A stretch of DNA of 64,000 nucleotides, taken from the NCBI GenBank assembly GCA_015689705.1, contig WVSN01000002.1:186001-250000 (forward strand), given 5' to 3'. The notes under the pieces are model-generated. The model was not told the origin of the DNA, did not search any database, and saw only the letters and a program-made list of their open reading frames with translations. The stretch comes from Rhodobacterales bacterium HKCCE3408. Its GTDB lineage: Bacteria; Pseudomonadota; Alphaproteobacteria; Rhodobacterales; Rhodobacteraceae. The number at the start of each line of letters is the position of its first letter. Position 1 is the stretch's first letter. Below, in pieces: positions 35,087-44,446 of the stretch. Position numbers and translations under genes: made by a program.

Positions 35087-35377
35087 ATGGCGCAGAAACC
35101 GATGACCAAGACGCAACTCGTTGCCGCCTTGGCCGATGAAATGGGCAGTGACAAGAAGACGGCGACCGCGGCGCTTGACGCGATCACCAGCGTTATCACG
35201 AAGGAAGTCGCCGCCGGCGGCGCAGTGACCGTTCCGGGCGTGGGCAAGGTCTATTGCCGCGAACGTCCCGCACGCATGGTCCGTAACCCCGCCACGGGCG
35301 AGCAGATCCACAAGGATGCCGACAAGGTGGTGAAGGTCACCATCGCGAAGGCTCTGAAGGACAGCGTGAACGGCTGA
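35087..35377 (+). CDS. HU-family DNA-binding protein
   Basis: The protein has 96 residues. It begins TKTQLVAALADEMGSDKKTATAALDAITSVI, read in pieces, the two-helix dimer body of HU, with VPGVGKVYCRERPARMVRNPATGEQI as the DNA-wrapping arm. It differs from canonical HupB in carrying a Cys and an RERPARMVRNPATGE arm, like other alphaproteobacterial HU paralogues. AGGAGA precedes the ATG. It is monocistronic, with its own promoter and a strong terminator. Confidence 0.92.
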   Translation: MAQKPMTKTQLVAALADEMGSDKKTATAALDAITSVITKEVAAGGAVTVPGVGKVYCRERPARMVRNPATGEQIHKDADKVVKVTIAKALKDSVNG

Positions 35378-35401
35378 TTGCAGCCCCCCGCGCAACATGC
35401 G

Positions 35402-35434
35402 AAGGGTCGCCCCCGGGGCGACCCTTTCTTGTTT
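35402..35434 (+). terminator. Rho-independent terminator of the HU gene
   Basis: Stem AAGGGTCGC (35402-35410) with GCGACCCTT (35418-35426), CCCCGGG loop, followed by TCTTGTTT. It starts 25 bp after the HU stop. Confidence 0.85.
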
Positions 35435-35454
35435 CCGACGTCTGTTGAGGTGCG

Positions 35455-36357
35455 ATGGATATTCGCGCGATCCTGCTCGGGCTACTCTTCGCGCTGATCT
35501 GGTCCTCGGCCTTCACGTCGGCGCGGATCATCGTGGAAGCGGCCCCGCCGCTCTGGGCGCTTGTCCTGCGCTACGCGATCTCGGGCATCGTGGGGATCGG
35601 CATCGCCAGGGCTCTCGGCCAGAGCTGGAACCTGACCGGCGCGCAGTGGCGGGCGGTTCTCGTCTTCGGCGTCTGCCAGAACGCGATCTATCTCGGCTTC
35701 AACTTCATCGCGATGCAGTGGATCGAGGCGTCGCTGGCCGCGATCATCGCTTCGACGATGCCGCTGATGGTCGCCGCGACGAACTGGGCGGTCTTCCGCG
35801 AAAAGCTTCCGGCCCTGGGGATGATCGGCCTTGCCGCCGGTTTCGGCGGCGTGGCGCTGATCATGGGCCAGCGGATCAGCGGCGGCGCGGACGGCATGGG
35901 GCTCCTGCTTTGTATCCTCGGCGCGATGGCGCTGACGGCGGCCACGCTGACGGTGAAAAGCGCCAGCGGCTCGGGTAATCTCCTGATGGTCGTCGGCCTA
36001 CAGCTGATGGCGGGGGGGCTGGCGCTCTTGCCGTTCGCCGCACTGTTCGAGCCGGTGGCAGTCGACTGGACTCCCGCCCTCGCCGCGGCGTTCCTCTACA
36101 CCACGTTCATCCCGGGTCTTCTGGCCACGTTCATCTGGTTCATCCTCGTCGGCCGCATCGGGGCGACACGCGCGGCGACGTTCCACTTCCTCAACCCGGT
36201 GTTCGGTGTGGCCATTGCCCGGGTCCTGTTGGGTGAACCGCTGCAGGCGACGGACCTGATCGGCGTCGTCGTCATCGCCGCCGGCATCCTGGCCGTGCAA
36301 CTGGCGCGAGCCGAAGTGCGGGCGCCGGTCACACAGCAACAGGACGGACCGAACTGA
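35455..36357 (+). CDS. EamA/DMT-family membrane transporter
   Basis: The protein has 300 residues in two EamA repeats with ten spans. Typical landmarks: LLFALIWSSAFTSARIIVEAAPP at the start, AVLVFGVCQNAIYLGFNFIAM, ASLAAIIASTMPLMVAA, and in repeat 2 ATRAATFHFLNPVFGVAIARVLLGE (read in pieces). GAGG lies just upstream of ATG 35455. The substrate is unknown; this subclass exports amino acids and their derivatives in other bacteria. Confidence 0.87.
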   Translation: MDIRAILLGLLFALIWSSAFTSARIIVEAAPPLWALVLRYAISGIVGIGIARALGQSWNLTGAQWRAVLVFGVCQNAIYLGFNFIAMQWIEASLAAIIASTMPLMVAATNWAVFREKLPALGMIGLAAGFGGVALIMGQRISGGADGMGLLLCILGAMALTAATLTVKSASGSGNLLMVVGLQLMAGGLALLPFAALFEPVAVDWTPALAAAFLYTTFIPGLLATFIWFILVGRIGATRAATFHFLNPVFGVAIARVLLGEPLQATDLIGVVVIAAGILAVQLARAEVRAPVTQQQDGPN

Positions 36358-36366
36358 CGCCCGGCT

Positions 36367-37098
36367 CTAGTCCTCGGGCCGCTGCGCGGTCGTGATGATC
36401 TGGAAATTGTCGACCGCCCAACTGGCAGTCCCGGTGTCGTCCCCCGGAAGGGTCGAGCCGAAGCCGATACGTAGCTCCTCGGGTGGGCCGAACAGGACCA
36501 TCGAAACGGCAACGCTCTGATCGGCCATCGCGTCGGACCCGCTGCCGAAGCCGCGCTCCGTGCCCGACCGCGGCGCGTCGCGCACGAAGGCGCGGATCCA
36601 CGGAAGGTCGGCGACGGCAGTGCGCTGGCGGTTCTCGTCGCCAGGCCGGGTGCTGAAGCTGCGGCGCAGGACCTCGACCCCGTTGGCATAGACCACGATG
36701 TCCTCGAGGCCCCAGTCGTCGATCGCGTGCAGTGTGAAGCTGACCATCGCGAACTGGGAGCCCGGGTCGATTTCGAAGGTCCGGCTGATGCGTTCCCGCC
36801 CACCGGTGCCGCCAAACCGGCCCAGAATGCCGCCGAAGGCCGGGGTCGACTGGTCGAGTGCGCCGCCGGTCCAGCCGGGCGCCCCCATTTCGAAATCTTC
36901 GAAAGTCACAAGCCGGTCATCGGGGGCCAGCAGACGGATCCCCGCGAGCGTCGGCGTATTCGCCCCCGCCACCCGGTCAACGATCGCGCGAAGACCGATG
37001 ATGATCAACAGGATCAACGCCGAGACGGCAGCAACGGCGATGACGCGGTCGATCTTGAAGTCCGTCCCCCCAGGACGGACCGATCTCCCAGACACCAT
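36367..37098 (-). CDS. Single-span membrane-anchored protein with a beta-sandwich-like extracytoplasmic domain
   Basis: The protein has 243 residues. A basic N terminus (GRSVRPGGTDFKIDR) is followed by one span (about 18-40, IAVAAVSALILLIIIGLRAIV). The rest is extracytoplasmic and alternates short hydrophobic strands (FEDFEMGAPGWTGG, QFAMVSFTLHAIDDWG, IVVYANGVEVLRRSF, TASWAVDNFQIIT) in a way seen in jelly-roll carbohydrate-binding-like domains. I do not recognise a specific family. A function at the cell surface or in exopolysaccharide binding is only a guess. Confidence 0.65.
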   Translation of the reverse strand: MVSGRSVRPGGTDFKIDRVIAVAAVSALILLIIIGLRAIVDRVAGANTPTLAGIRLLAPDDRLVTFEDFEMGAPGWTGGALDQSTPAFGGILGRFGGTGGRERISRTFEIDPGSQFAMVSFTLHAIDDWGLEDIVVYANGVEVLRRSFSTRPGDENRQRTAVADLPWIRAFVRDAPRSGTERGFGSGSDAMADQSVAVSMVLFGPPEELRIGFGSTLPGDDTGTASWAVDNFQIITTAQRPED

Positions 37099-37662
37099 TT
37101 AACAGTCCTAAGTACCCCAGTATTTCTAGTTAACACTCAAGGCCGGACCAGAAAACAAGGGTTCTTCGTGGAAACGGCGTGTAACCGGCCGTCCCGGGAA
37201 ACAGTGCGCCGCCGCAGCACGGTTTGACGGCGGCTGCCGAAACAGCCCCGGTCGGACGCGCGTCCGCAGGCGGCCGCCACCCGGCGGTCGATTCGACGGC
37301 AACGGTGCGCCCGAGGGGCGCTGCGGGTCGTGGCACGGGTCCTCGGCGTTGTCGGGACACAGTCCCTCCGGTCCGCCTCGGCCCCCGGCTCCGCGCGGCG
37401 CCGACGAACGACGCGCGGATGGTCTTGCCCGCAAGCCTTACCGGATCCCGCCCTTCGTGCGGCCCGCGGCCCCGTCCCGAAAACGTCAGCCACGGACCCG
37501 GGGTCCGGTCCCTCGAACGCACACGTCACCGTGTCCCGGCCGGCGGTCCCTCCCCCGGCCGGTCCCGCGCGTCCCTCGTCCGCGCAGGCGTCCCATGCGT
37601 AGGGAACTAGCTGTGATTCTGGGCGATTTTGGGCACAGATCGGGCCCGTCGCGGGACATTCT
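37099..37662. other. 564-bp gene-free region, GGGAC-rich on the minus strand
   Basis: No ORF here has family similarity or codon character of a gene. Nine GTCCC (minus-strand GGGAC) occur in 37191-37594, six of them in 87 bp (37508, 37533, 37546, 37562, 37571, 37590). A hairpin CCGGCCGG (37536-37543)/CCGGCCGG (37555-37562) holds GGGAGGGACCG in its minus-strand loop. The AT-rich end (37099-37140) probably holds the promoter of the minus-strand gene ending at 36367. A structured RNA or a decayed gene are both possible. Confidence 0.45.
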
Positions 37663-38766
37663 CTAGCCGATCGGGCCGCGTATCCCGCCAGTCTGTCCGC
37701 GATCGAGCAACAGATGATCCAGCATCACGCAGGCGGCCATCGCCTCGGCCACCGGCACGGCGCGGATACCGACGCAGGGATCATGCCGGCCCTTGGTCAC
37801 GATCTCGGTCGGTTCGCCGGACTTCGTGATGGTCTTGCGCGGGGTCAGGATCGACGAGGTCGGCTTGACCGCGAAGCGCACGACGATGTCCTGGCCGGTC
37901 GAGATCCCGCCAAGGATGCCGCCGGCATGGTTCGACGAGAAGACCGGCGCACCGTCATTGCCGCGGAAGATCTCGTCGGCATTCTCGCTTCCCCGCAGCC
38001 GCGCCGCTGCCATCCCCTCACCGATCTCGACACCTTTCACGGCGTTGATCGACATCATCGCCGCGGCGAGATCGGTGTCGAGCTTGCCGTAGACCGGCGC
38101 GCCGAGGCCGGCCGGCGATCCCGAGACGGTCACCTCGATCATAGCGCCGACGCTTTCGCCGGCCTTGCGCAGCCCTTCGAGATAGTCCGACCAGACCGCG
38201 ACGGCGTCCGCATCGGGGCACCAGAACGGGTTCCGCCCGATCTCGTCCCAGTCGAAGCTGCTGCGGTCGATCTGGTGCTCGCCCATGCCGACCATGTAGC
38301 CGGTGATGGTCATGCCCGGCACGAGTTCCGCGAGCGCGGCCCGCGCGATGCCGCCGGCCGCGACCCGGGCCGCCGTCTCCCGCGCCGAGGACCGGCCGCC
38401 ACCGCGGTAGTCGCGGATTCCGTATTTCTGCCAGTAGGTGATGTCCGCATGACCGGGGCGGAACTTCTCGGCAATGTCGCCGTAATCCTTCGACCGCTGA
38501 TCGGTGTTCCGGATCATCAGCTGGATCGGCGTTCCGGTCGTCCGACCCTCGAACACGCCCGACAGGATTTCGACCGCGTCGTCCTCTCGCCGCTGCGTGG
38601 TGAACTTGTTCTGCCCGGGTTTCCGCCGGTCGAGCCAGACCTGAAGGTCGGCTTCGGAGATCGGGATGCCCGGCGGGCAGCCGTCGACCGTAGCGCCAAG
38701 CGCCGGCCCGTGGCTTTCGCCCCAGGTCGTGACCCGAAAGAGATGGCCGAAGGTGTTGACCGACAT
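37663..38766 (-). CDS. aroC: Chorismate synthase
   Basis: The protein has 367 residues. It forms chorismate from EPSP using reduced FMN, the last step of the shikimate pathway. Signatures: [24 protein letters not shown] (in pieces), [32 protein letters not shown] and [18 protein letters not shown] 38766 follows CAGGGGA. It is divergent from the thiamine transport operon. Confidence 0.96.
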   Translation of the reverse strand: MSVNTFGHLFRVTTWGESHGPALGATVDGCPPGIPISEADLQVWLDRRKPGQNKFTTQRREDDAVEILSGVFEGRTTGTPIQLMIRNTDQRSKDYGDIAEKFRPGHADITYWQKYGIRDYRGGGRSSARETAARVAAGGIARAALAELVPGMTITGYMVGMGEHQIDRSSFDWDEIGRNPFWCPDADAVAVWSDYLEGLRKAGESVGAMIEVTVSGSPAGLGAPVYGKLDTDLAAAMMSINAVKGVEIGEGMAAARLRGSENADEIFRGNDGAPVFSSNHAGGILGGISTGQDIVVRFAVKPTSSILTPRKTITKSGEPTEIVTKGRHDPCVGIRAVPVAEAMAACVMLDHLLLDRGQTGGIRGPIG

Positions 38767-38855
38767 GGGCGTCCCCTGATCCGTCCGCCGCAATTAGCCG
38801 AGGGCCGCGCAGATGCCAAGCCTTGCAGCCCGTCCGCGCCCGCGTTAGCGTCTGG

Positions 38856-38946
38856 ACTACCTCGGGGTGGCCCGCAAATTCGGGCCTGAGATGCATCGCG
38901 CGAACCCGTTGAACCTGAACCGGTTAGGACCGGCGGAGGGAAGGGA
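38856..38946 (+). ncRNA. TPP riboswitch (THI element)
   Basis: The conserved core is present in order: CTCGGGGTG (38861-38869), the variable P3 arm GGCCCGCAAATTCGGGCC, CTGAGAT (38886-38892), ACCCG, TGAACCTGAACCGGTTA and GGACCGGCGGAGGGA. It lies about 56 bp upstream of thiB, in the same direction, with AAGGAG before the ATG. It should lower thiBPQ expression when thiamine pyrophosphate is abundant, probably by sequestering the ribosome-binding site or by termination. Confidence 0.95.
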
Positions 38947-39002
38947 ATGCTAGCTACCCACCAAAGCGCCTTCTCTCGCGTCCGTCACCAAGGAGACGTG
39001 AC

Positions 39003-39986
39003 ATGAGACCACTTGCACTTGCATCGGGGCTGATCGCCCTCGGCGCCGCCGCGGCGGCCCAGGACCTCCCCGTGCTGACGATCTACACCTATGACAGCTT
39101 CGTGCCGGACTGGGGCCCTGGCCCCGCGATCGAGGCGAATTTCGAGGAAACCTGCGGTTGCGACCTGCAATGGGTCGCGGCGGGCGACGGCGCGGCGCTC
39201 CTGTCGCGGCTCAGGCTTGAAGGGGAACGGACCGAGGCGGATATCGTCCTCGGCCTCGACACCAGCCTGACCGCAGCGGCGAAGGAGACCGGGCTGTTCG
39301 CGCCGCACGGGATCGACCCGTCGGGCCTGTCCCTGCCGGTCGCCTGGGAGGACGAAACCTTCCTGCCCTATGACTGGGGGTACTTCGCCTTCGTGCACCG
39401 GACGGACCTCGAGAATGTGCCCGGCAGCTTCGAGGAGCTGGCGGCGAGCGACGTGTCCATCGTCATCCAGGACCCGCGGTCGTCCACGCCGGGCCTCGGG
39501 CTCCTGATGTGGGTCGAAGCGGCCTATGGCGACGGGGCCGATGCGATCTGGCAGGGTCTGTCGGACAATATCGTGACGGTCACGCCCGGCTGGTCCGAGG
39601 CCTACGACCTGTTCCTCTCGGGCGAGGCCGACATGGTGCTGAGCTACACGACGTCGCCCGCCTATCACCTGATCGCCGAGGAAGACGACGGTTTCGCAAG
39701 CGCCGCGTTCTCGGAAGGCCACTACCTGCAAGTCGAGGTCGCGGGCATGGTCGCCGGAACCGATCAGCCGGAGCTTGCACGCGAGTTCCTCGAATTCATG
39801 CTGACCCCCGGCTTCCAGGACGTCATCCCGACGACGAACTGGATGTATCCGGCGGCGGGTGGCGAGCTTCCGGATGGCTTCGACACCCTGACCGTGCCGG
39901 AGACTGCGTTGCTCTTCCCCGCTGACGAGGCGGCCGGGCGGCGGGAGGAGGCCATCGCGACATGGGCCGGCGCCCTCAGCCGATAG
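39003..39986 (+). CDS. thiB: Thiamine ABC transporter, substrate-binding protein
   Basis: The protein has 327 residues with a short signal peptide (MRPLALASGLIALGAAAAA, cut before QDLP). The mature start VLTIYTYDSFVPDWGPGPAIEANFEETCGCDL, read in pieces, is typical of ThiB, as are the ligand-wall segments YDWGYFAFVH and DPRSSTPGLGLLMWV. It is under the TPP riboswitch and overlaps thiP by 25 bp. Confidence 0.94.
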   Translation: MRPLALASGLIALGAAAAAQDLPVLTIYTYDSFVPDWGPGPAIEANFEETCGCDLQWVAAGDGAALLSRLRLEGERTEADIVLGLDTSLTAAAKETGLFAPHGIDPSGLSLPVAWEDETFLPYDWGYFAFVHRTDLENVPGSFEELAASDVSIVIQDPRSSTPGLGLLMWVEAAYGDGADAIWQGLSDNIVTVTPGWSEAYDLFLSGEADMVLSYTTSPAYHLIAEEDDGFASAAFSEGHYLQVEVAGMVAGTDQPELAREFLEFMLTPGFQDVIPTTNWMYPAAGGELPDGFDTLTVPETALLFPADEAAGRREEAIATWAGALSR

Positions 39987-41518
39987 CCAGGGCAGGGCCC
40001 GGTCTTGCCGCGACCGGGCTCGTCCTCGGGCTCACCCTCCTGCCGCTTGTCGCCGTGGCGCTGGCGGCGGAGGCGCCCGGACGGCTCGGGCCGCCGGACG
40101 TCGCCGCGATCCGCTTCACGCTGGTGCAGGCGGCAATCTCGGCAGGGGTAAGCTGCGTTCTCGCCATCCCGGTCGCGCAGGCGCTGGCGCGGCGTCGGTT
40201 CTTCGGACGGCAGGCGCTTGTCACGCTGATGGGTGCGCCCTTCATTCTGCCGGTCATCGTCGCCGTGTTCGGCATCCTCGCCGTCTTCGGCCGCGCCGGA
40301 ATCGCGAGCGACATGCTCGCTGCCATCGGCCTGCCGCGTCTCGACATCTTCGGACTGTCGGGCGTGGTTCTGGCGCATGTGTTCCTGAACCTGCCACTTG
40401 CCGTGCGCTTCCTGCTGGCAGGCTGGCAGCGTATCCCGGCCGAACGGTTGCGGCTCGCCGCCTCGCTCGGCTTCGGCCCGGCGGAGATGCGGCGGCACTT
40501 CCACCTGCCGCTCCTGCGTGAGGTGCTGCCGGGGACTTTCGCGGCGATCTTCCTGATCTGCACGACCAGCTTTGCGGTCGCGCTCATCCTCGGCGGCGGC
40601 CCGCGGGCGACGACGGTCGAGCTTGCGATCTACCAGGCCTTCCGCTTCGACTTCGACCTCGGCCGCGCGGCGCTGCTCGGGCTGACACAGGTCCTGATCT
40701 GCGCCGTCGCAGGGATCGCCGTCCTGCGCTTCGCCCTGCCGCGCGATCTTGGCGCGGGGCTCGACCGGGTGCCGCCGGACTGGCCGGGGCTGGGTCGCGC
40801 GGCGGGGATCGCCGATCGGGCGGTGATCGCGCTTGCCGGGGCGTTTCTCCTGATCCCGATCCTCCTCGTCGCGCTGCGCGGCGTGACGGAAATCGTCGGA
40901 CTGCCGGCCTCCGTCTGGGCCGCTGCACTGCGCTCGATCCTCCTTGCGCTCGCCTCGACCGCGCTCGCCATCGCGCTCGCGCTTTCCATCGCGGCGTTGC
41001 CGAGGGAACTGAACGGCGGGGCGGGGATCGCGGCGTTCCTCGGCATCGCGGTCTCGCCGCTGGTGATCGGCACCGGGCTGTTCATCCTGCTGCGCCCGTT
41101 CGCGTCGCCCGAGGCGCTGGCCCTGCCCGTGACCGGTACCGTCAACGCCATCGTCGCGCTGCCCTTCATCCTGCGTGGCCTCGGTCCGGCGCTGGACGCG
41201 GCGCGGGCGACGCAGGGGCGGCTCGCGGAGGCGCTCGGGCTGTCGCGCTGGCAGACCTGGCGGCTCGCCTACCTCCCGCGCCTTGCCCGGCCGCTCGGCT
41301 TCGGCGCGGGACTGGCCGCGGCCCTGTCGATGGGCGATCTCGGGGTCATCGCGCTCTTTTCGGTCTCAGGGAATGCGACCCTGCCGCTCGAGATGTACCG
41401 GCTCATGGGCTCCTACAGGACCGAGGACGCTGCCGGGGCCGCGCTTCTTCTCATGGCGCTGAGCCTGCTCCTTTTCTGGATCTTCGATGCCTGGGGGCGC
41501 CGAAATGATCGCGCTTGA
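39962..41518 (+). CDS. thiP: Thiamine ABC transporter, permease
   Basis: The protein has 518 residues: a duplicated binding-protein-dependent permease with about twelve spans and two EAA-type loops (RLRLAASLGFGPAEMRRHFHLPLL and RLAEALGLSRWQTWRLAYLPRL, in pieces). This fused double-permease size is normal for ThiP. The start lies inside the thiB gene, and the end overlaps the start of thiQ by 14 bp, so the whole transporter is translationally coupled. Confidence 0.93.
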   Translation: MGRRPQPIARAGPGLAATGLVLGLTLLPLVAVALAAEAPGRLGPPDVAAIRFTLVQAAISAGVSCVLAIPVAQALARRRFFGRQALVTLMGAPFILPVIVAVFGILAVFGRAGIASDMLAAIGLPRLDIFGLSGVVLAHVFLNLPLAVRFLLAGWQRIPAERLRLAASLGFGPAEMRRHFHLPLLREVLPGTFAAIFLICTTSFAVALILGGGPRATTVELAIYQAFRFDFDLGRAALLGLTQVLICAVAGIAVLRFALPRDLGAGLDRVPPDWPGLGRAAGIADRAVIALAGAFLLIPILLVALRGVTEIVGLPASVWAAALRSILLALASTALAIALALSIAALPRELNGGAGIAAFLGIAVSPLVIGTGLFILLRPFASPEALALPVTGTVNAIVALPFILRGLGPALDAARATQGRLAEALGLSRWQTWRLAYLPRLARPLGFGAGLAAALSMGDLGVIALFSVSGNATLPLEMYRLMGSYRTEDAAGAALLLMALSLLLFWIFDAWGRRNDRA

Positions 41519-42188
41519 GGGGCTGGAGGTGACACGCGGCCGCTTCCGTCTGGCGCTCTCGCTCGACGTGGCCAAAGGCGCGCGGCTCGCGCTCGTCGGC
41601 AAGTCGGGCGCCGGGAAGTCGACGCTGCTCGACGCCGTCGCCGGGTTCCTGAAACCGCAGGCCGGCCGCATCCTGATCGACGGCCGCGACGTGACCGGCC
41701 TGCCGGTCGCGCAACGCGGCATCTCGATCCTGTTCCAGGACGGGAACCTGTTCCCGCATCTCGACGTCACCGGGAATGTCGCGCTCGGCCTTCCGGCCAG
41801 TCGGCGGCGCAGCGGATCGGCCGAAGTTGCCGACGCGCTGAAATCCGTCGGGCTGGACGGTTACGGCGACCGGAGACCGGGTGACCTGTCGGGCGGACAG
41901 CAGGCGCGTGTGGCGCTGGCGCGCATCCTGCTGCAGGGCAATCCGGTCGCGTTGATGGACGAACCCTTCGCCTCGCTCGATCCCACCCTGCGGGCCGGGA
42001 TGGCGGGGCTGATCGCGGACCTCGCCGGGCGCACCGGGCTGACCATCGTGATGGTCACCCACGATCTGCGCGGGCTCGACGATCTCGTGACCGATATAGC
42101 GCTGCTTGAGGATGGCCAGCTGGCCGTATCGGGCCGCGCCGCCGATCTGCGTGCCGATCCGCCCGAGGCGCTGAAACCCTGGCTCTAG
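41505..42188 (+). CDS. thiQ: Thiamine ABC transporter, ATP-binding protein
   Basis: The protein has 227 residues. Walker A GKSGAGKST, Q-loop LFQDGNLFPHL, signature LSGGQQARVALAR, Walker B PVALMDEPFASLDP, and the switch His in MVTHDL. ATG 41505 is preferred to 41487 because the protein then begins MIALEGLEV like other ThiQ. It is the last gene of the riboswitch-controlled operon. Confidence 0.93.
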   Translation: MIALEGLEVTRGRFRLALSLDVAKGARLALVGKSGAGKSTLLDAVAGFLKPQAGRILIDGRDVTGLPVAQRGISILFQDGNLFPHLDVTGNVALGLPASRRRSGSAEVADALKSVGLDGYGDRRPGDLSGGQQARVALARILLQGNPVALMDEPFASLDPTLRAGMAGLIADLAGRTGLTIVMVTHDLRGLDDLVTDIALLEDGQLAVSGRAADLRADPPEALKPWL

Positions 42189-42196
42189 GTGCAACG

Positions 42197-42223
42197 AAAA
42201 ACGCGGGGCCGGGGCCCCGCGTT
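42197..42223 (-). terminator. Rho-independent terminator of the petABC operon
   Basis: Stem ACGCGGGGC (42201-42209) with GCCCCGCGT (42214-42222). On the minus strand the hairpin is followed by a run of Ts (the As at 42197-42201), 26 bp after the petC stop. The plus strand lacks a T run, but the hairpin may also protect the thiQ transcript end. Confidence 0.8.
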
Positions 42224-42248
42224 CATCATGTCGTCCGAAGATGCGGCG

Positions 42249-43061
42249 TCACTCTGCCGGCGTCTCGCCCTTCAGCCGTGCCTTGACCGGCGCCCAGATG
42301 CGCTTGTTGGTCAGGTAGAGCAGGACGGAGAGCAGGCCGAGCATCAGGATGGCGCGGAAGCCCATCTCCTTGCGCTCCATCATGTGCGGCTCGGCCGCCC
42401 ACATCAGGAACGCGGACACGTCCTCGACTTCCTGTTCCAGCGTCGCCTCGGTGCCGTCCTGGTAGACCACGTCATCGCCGTAGAGCGGCTGCGACATGGC
42501 GATCCAGCTGCCCTCGACCGTGCGGTGGCCTTCCTCGTCGAGGCAGCTTTCCGGGTAGGCGCCGTTGGCGAAGGCGCGGTTGTAGAAGCCGTCCATCGGC
42601 GGCCCTTCGAGCGCACATTCCGGCTCTTCCTCGTAGCCCGTGAGGATCGAGTAGATGTGATCCGGGCCGCCTTCGCGCGCCTTGGCCATCAGGCTGAGAT
42701 CCGGCGCACCGACCGAGGTGTTCGGCGGGAAGTGATCGTTCGGCGTCGCTGCGCGATAATCCTGCTCCTCGGGGTCCCAGACCTCGATGAAGTACTCGTC
42801 GATATAGGCGCGCACCTGGTCTTCCGGCAGGTTCGGCCCGCCTTCGTCGGACAGCGTGCGGATCGGCACGTAGCGGATGCCGTGGCAGCCCGAGCAGACC
42901 TGGCTGAAGACCTGCAGCCCGCGCTGAAGCTGGTTTTCGTCGTAGCTGCCGAACGGCCCCTCGAACGAGAAGTCGTGGTTTTCGAAATGCGCCTCGCCGG
43001 CTGCGTGGGCGACGCCCGCGGACAGCGCGACGGCGGCAGCGAGAGTGATTGGCCTGAACAT
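42249..43061 (-). CDS. petC: Cytochrome c1 of the bc1 complex
   Basis: The protein has 270 residues. A signal peptide (MFRPITLAAAVALSAGVAHA) is followed by the mature protein with heme motif CSGCH (56-60), the PNLPEDQVRAYIDEYF segment, the axial-Met region near PPMDGFYN, and a C-terminal membrane anchor (FRAILMLGLLSVLLYLTNKRIW) near residue 245. It transfers electrons from the Rieske protein to cytochrome c2/cy. It is the third gene of the operon, 14 bp after petB. Confidence 0.95.
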   Translation of the reverse strand: MFRPITLAAAVALSAGVAHAAGEAHFENHDFSFEGPFGSYDENQLQRGLQVFSQVCSGCHGIRYVPIRTLSDEGGPNLPEDQVRAYIDEYFIEVWDPEEQDYRAATPNDHFPPNTSVGAPDLSLMAKAREGGPDHIYSILTGYEEEPECALEGPPMDGFYNRAFANGAYPESCLDEEGHRTVEGSWIAMSQPLYGDDVVYQDGTEATLEQEVEDVSAFLMWAAEPHMMERKEMGFRAILMLGLLSVLLYLTNKRIWAPVKARLKGETPAE

Positions 43062-43075
43062 CTGGTCTCTCCCTC

Positions 43076-44431
43076 TCATTCCGCCGGATTCGGTGCGGTT
43101 GCGCCGGTGGTCGACGTGCCACCGGTCGTCTTGCTGTAATGCGCGTTGAAGTCTTCCTCGATCGTCGCCGGCGGGGTCGTCGGCTTCTCGATCACGCCCA
43201 GAAGCGGCAGGATCACGAGGAAGTAGGCGAACCAGTAGGTCGCGCCGAGCAGCGAGACCGTCGGCCAGATGCCTTCGGCCGGCTGGCCGCCCGCGTAGGT
43301 GAGGACGGCGAAGTCGATGACCAGCAGCCAGAACCACCACTTGAACATCGGCCGGTAGCGGCCCGAGCGCACGCCCGACGTGTCCAGCCAGGGCGCCAGC
43401 GCCATGACGATGATCGCGCCGAACATCGCCAGCACGCCGAAGAACTTCGCGTCGACGAGGCCCGCGGTGATCCAGTTGGCCGCAATCACGATCCAGACGT
43501 CGTTCGTGAAGGCGCGCAGGATCGCGTAGAACGGCAGGAAGTACCATTCCGGCACGATGTGCGCCGGCGTCGCCATCGGGTTCGCCTCGATGTAGTTGTC
43601 CGGGTGGCCGAGCGCGTTCGGCAGGTAGCCGACGATCGCGAAGAAGGCCACGAGCACCACGGCGAGCGCGAAGAGGTCCTTGATGACGAAGTAGGGCCAG
43701 AACGGCAGCGTGTCGGCCTCGGCCTCCTTCTTGGAGGAGCGCCGAACCTCGACCCCGGTGGGGTTGTTGTTGCCGGTCGTGTGGAAGGCCCAGACATGCA
43801 CGATCACCAGTCCGAGGATGATGAAGGGCAGGAGGTAGTGCAGGCTGAGGAACCGGTTCAGCGTCGCGTTACCGACCGCGGGGCCGCCGAGCAGCCAGGT
43901 CTGGATCGCTTCGCCGATGAAGGGGATCGCGCCGAACAGGCCGGTGATCACCGTGGCGCCCCAGAACGACATCTGGCCCCACGGCAGCACGTAGCCCATG
44001 AAGGCGGTGCCCATCATCAGCACGAAGATCAGCATGCCGATGATCCAGGTCACCTCGCGCGGTTCCTTGTAGGACCCGTAGTAGAGCCCGCGGAAGATGT
44101 GCAGGTAGACGGCGACGAAGAACAGCGAGGCGCCGTTCGCGTGGACGTAGCGGATCGCCCACCCGCCGTTCACGTCGCGCATGATGTGCTCGACGCTGGC
44201 GAAGGCCATGTCGACATGCGCCGTGTAGTGCATCACCAGGATGATGCCCGTGACGATCTGCATGACGAGGCAGAAGACCAGCACGATGCCCCAGATCCAC
44301 ATCCAGTTGAGGTTCTTGGGCGTCGGGATCATCAGCGTGTCATAGAGGAGCGACACGACCGGCAGGCGGCGGTGAAGCCACTTCTCGCCGCCGGACTTCG
44401 GTTCGTAATGGTCGTGAGGAATACCGGACAT
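43076..44431 (-). CDS. petB: Cytochrome b of the bc1 complex
   Basis: The protein has 451 residues with eight to nine spans. It carries paired heme-ligand histidines (for example [15 protein letters not shown] and the [20 protein letters not shown] region), the Qo motif [11 protein letters not shown], and [21 protein letters not shown], read in pieces. It lies 15 bp after petA and 14 bp before petC. Confidence 0.96.
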   Translation of the reverse strand: MSGIPHDHYEPKSGGEKWLHRRLPVVSLLYDTLMIPTPKNLNWMWIWGIVLVFCLVMQIVTGIILVMHYTAHVDMAFASVEHIMRDVNGGWAIRYVHANGASLFFVAVYLHIFRGLYYGSYKEPREVTWIIGMLIFVLMMGTAFMGYVLPWGQMSFWGATVITGLFGAIPFIGEAIQTWLLGGPAVGNATLNRFLSLHYLLPFIILGLVIVHVWAFHTTGNNNPTGVEVRRSSKKEAEADTLPFWPYFVIKDLFALAVVLVAFFAIVGYLPNALGHPDNYIEANPMATPAHIVPEWYFLPFYAILRAFTNDVWIVIAANWITAGLVDAKFFGVLAMFGAIIVMALAPWLDTSGVRSGRYRPMFKWWFWLLVIDFAVLTYAGGQPAEGIWPTVSLLGATYWFAYFLVILPLLGVIEKPTTPPATIEEDFNAHYSKTTGGTSTTGATAPNPAE

Positions 44432-44446
44432 GGTCTCTCTCCTCCT

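Noticed and set aside
37126-37610. Several overlapping 60-130-codon open frames on both strands
   Set aside because: All are Arg/Pro/Gly-rich, without ribosome-binding sites or family similarity, as expected for random frames in very GC-rich DNA. I treat the region as non-coding.
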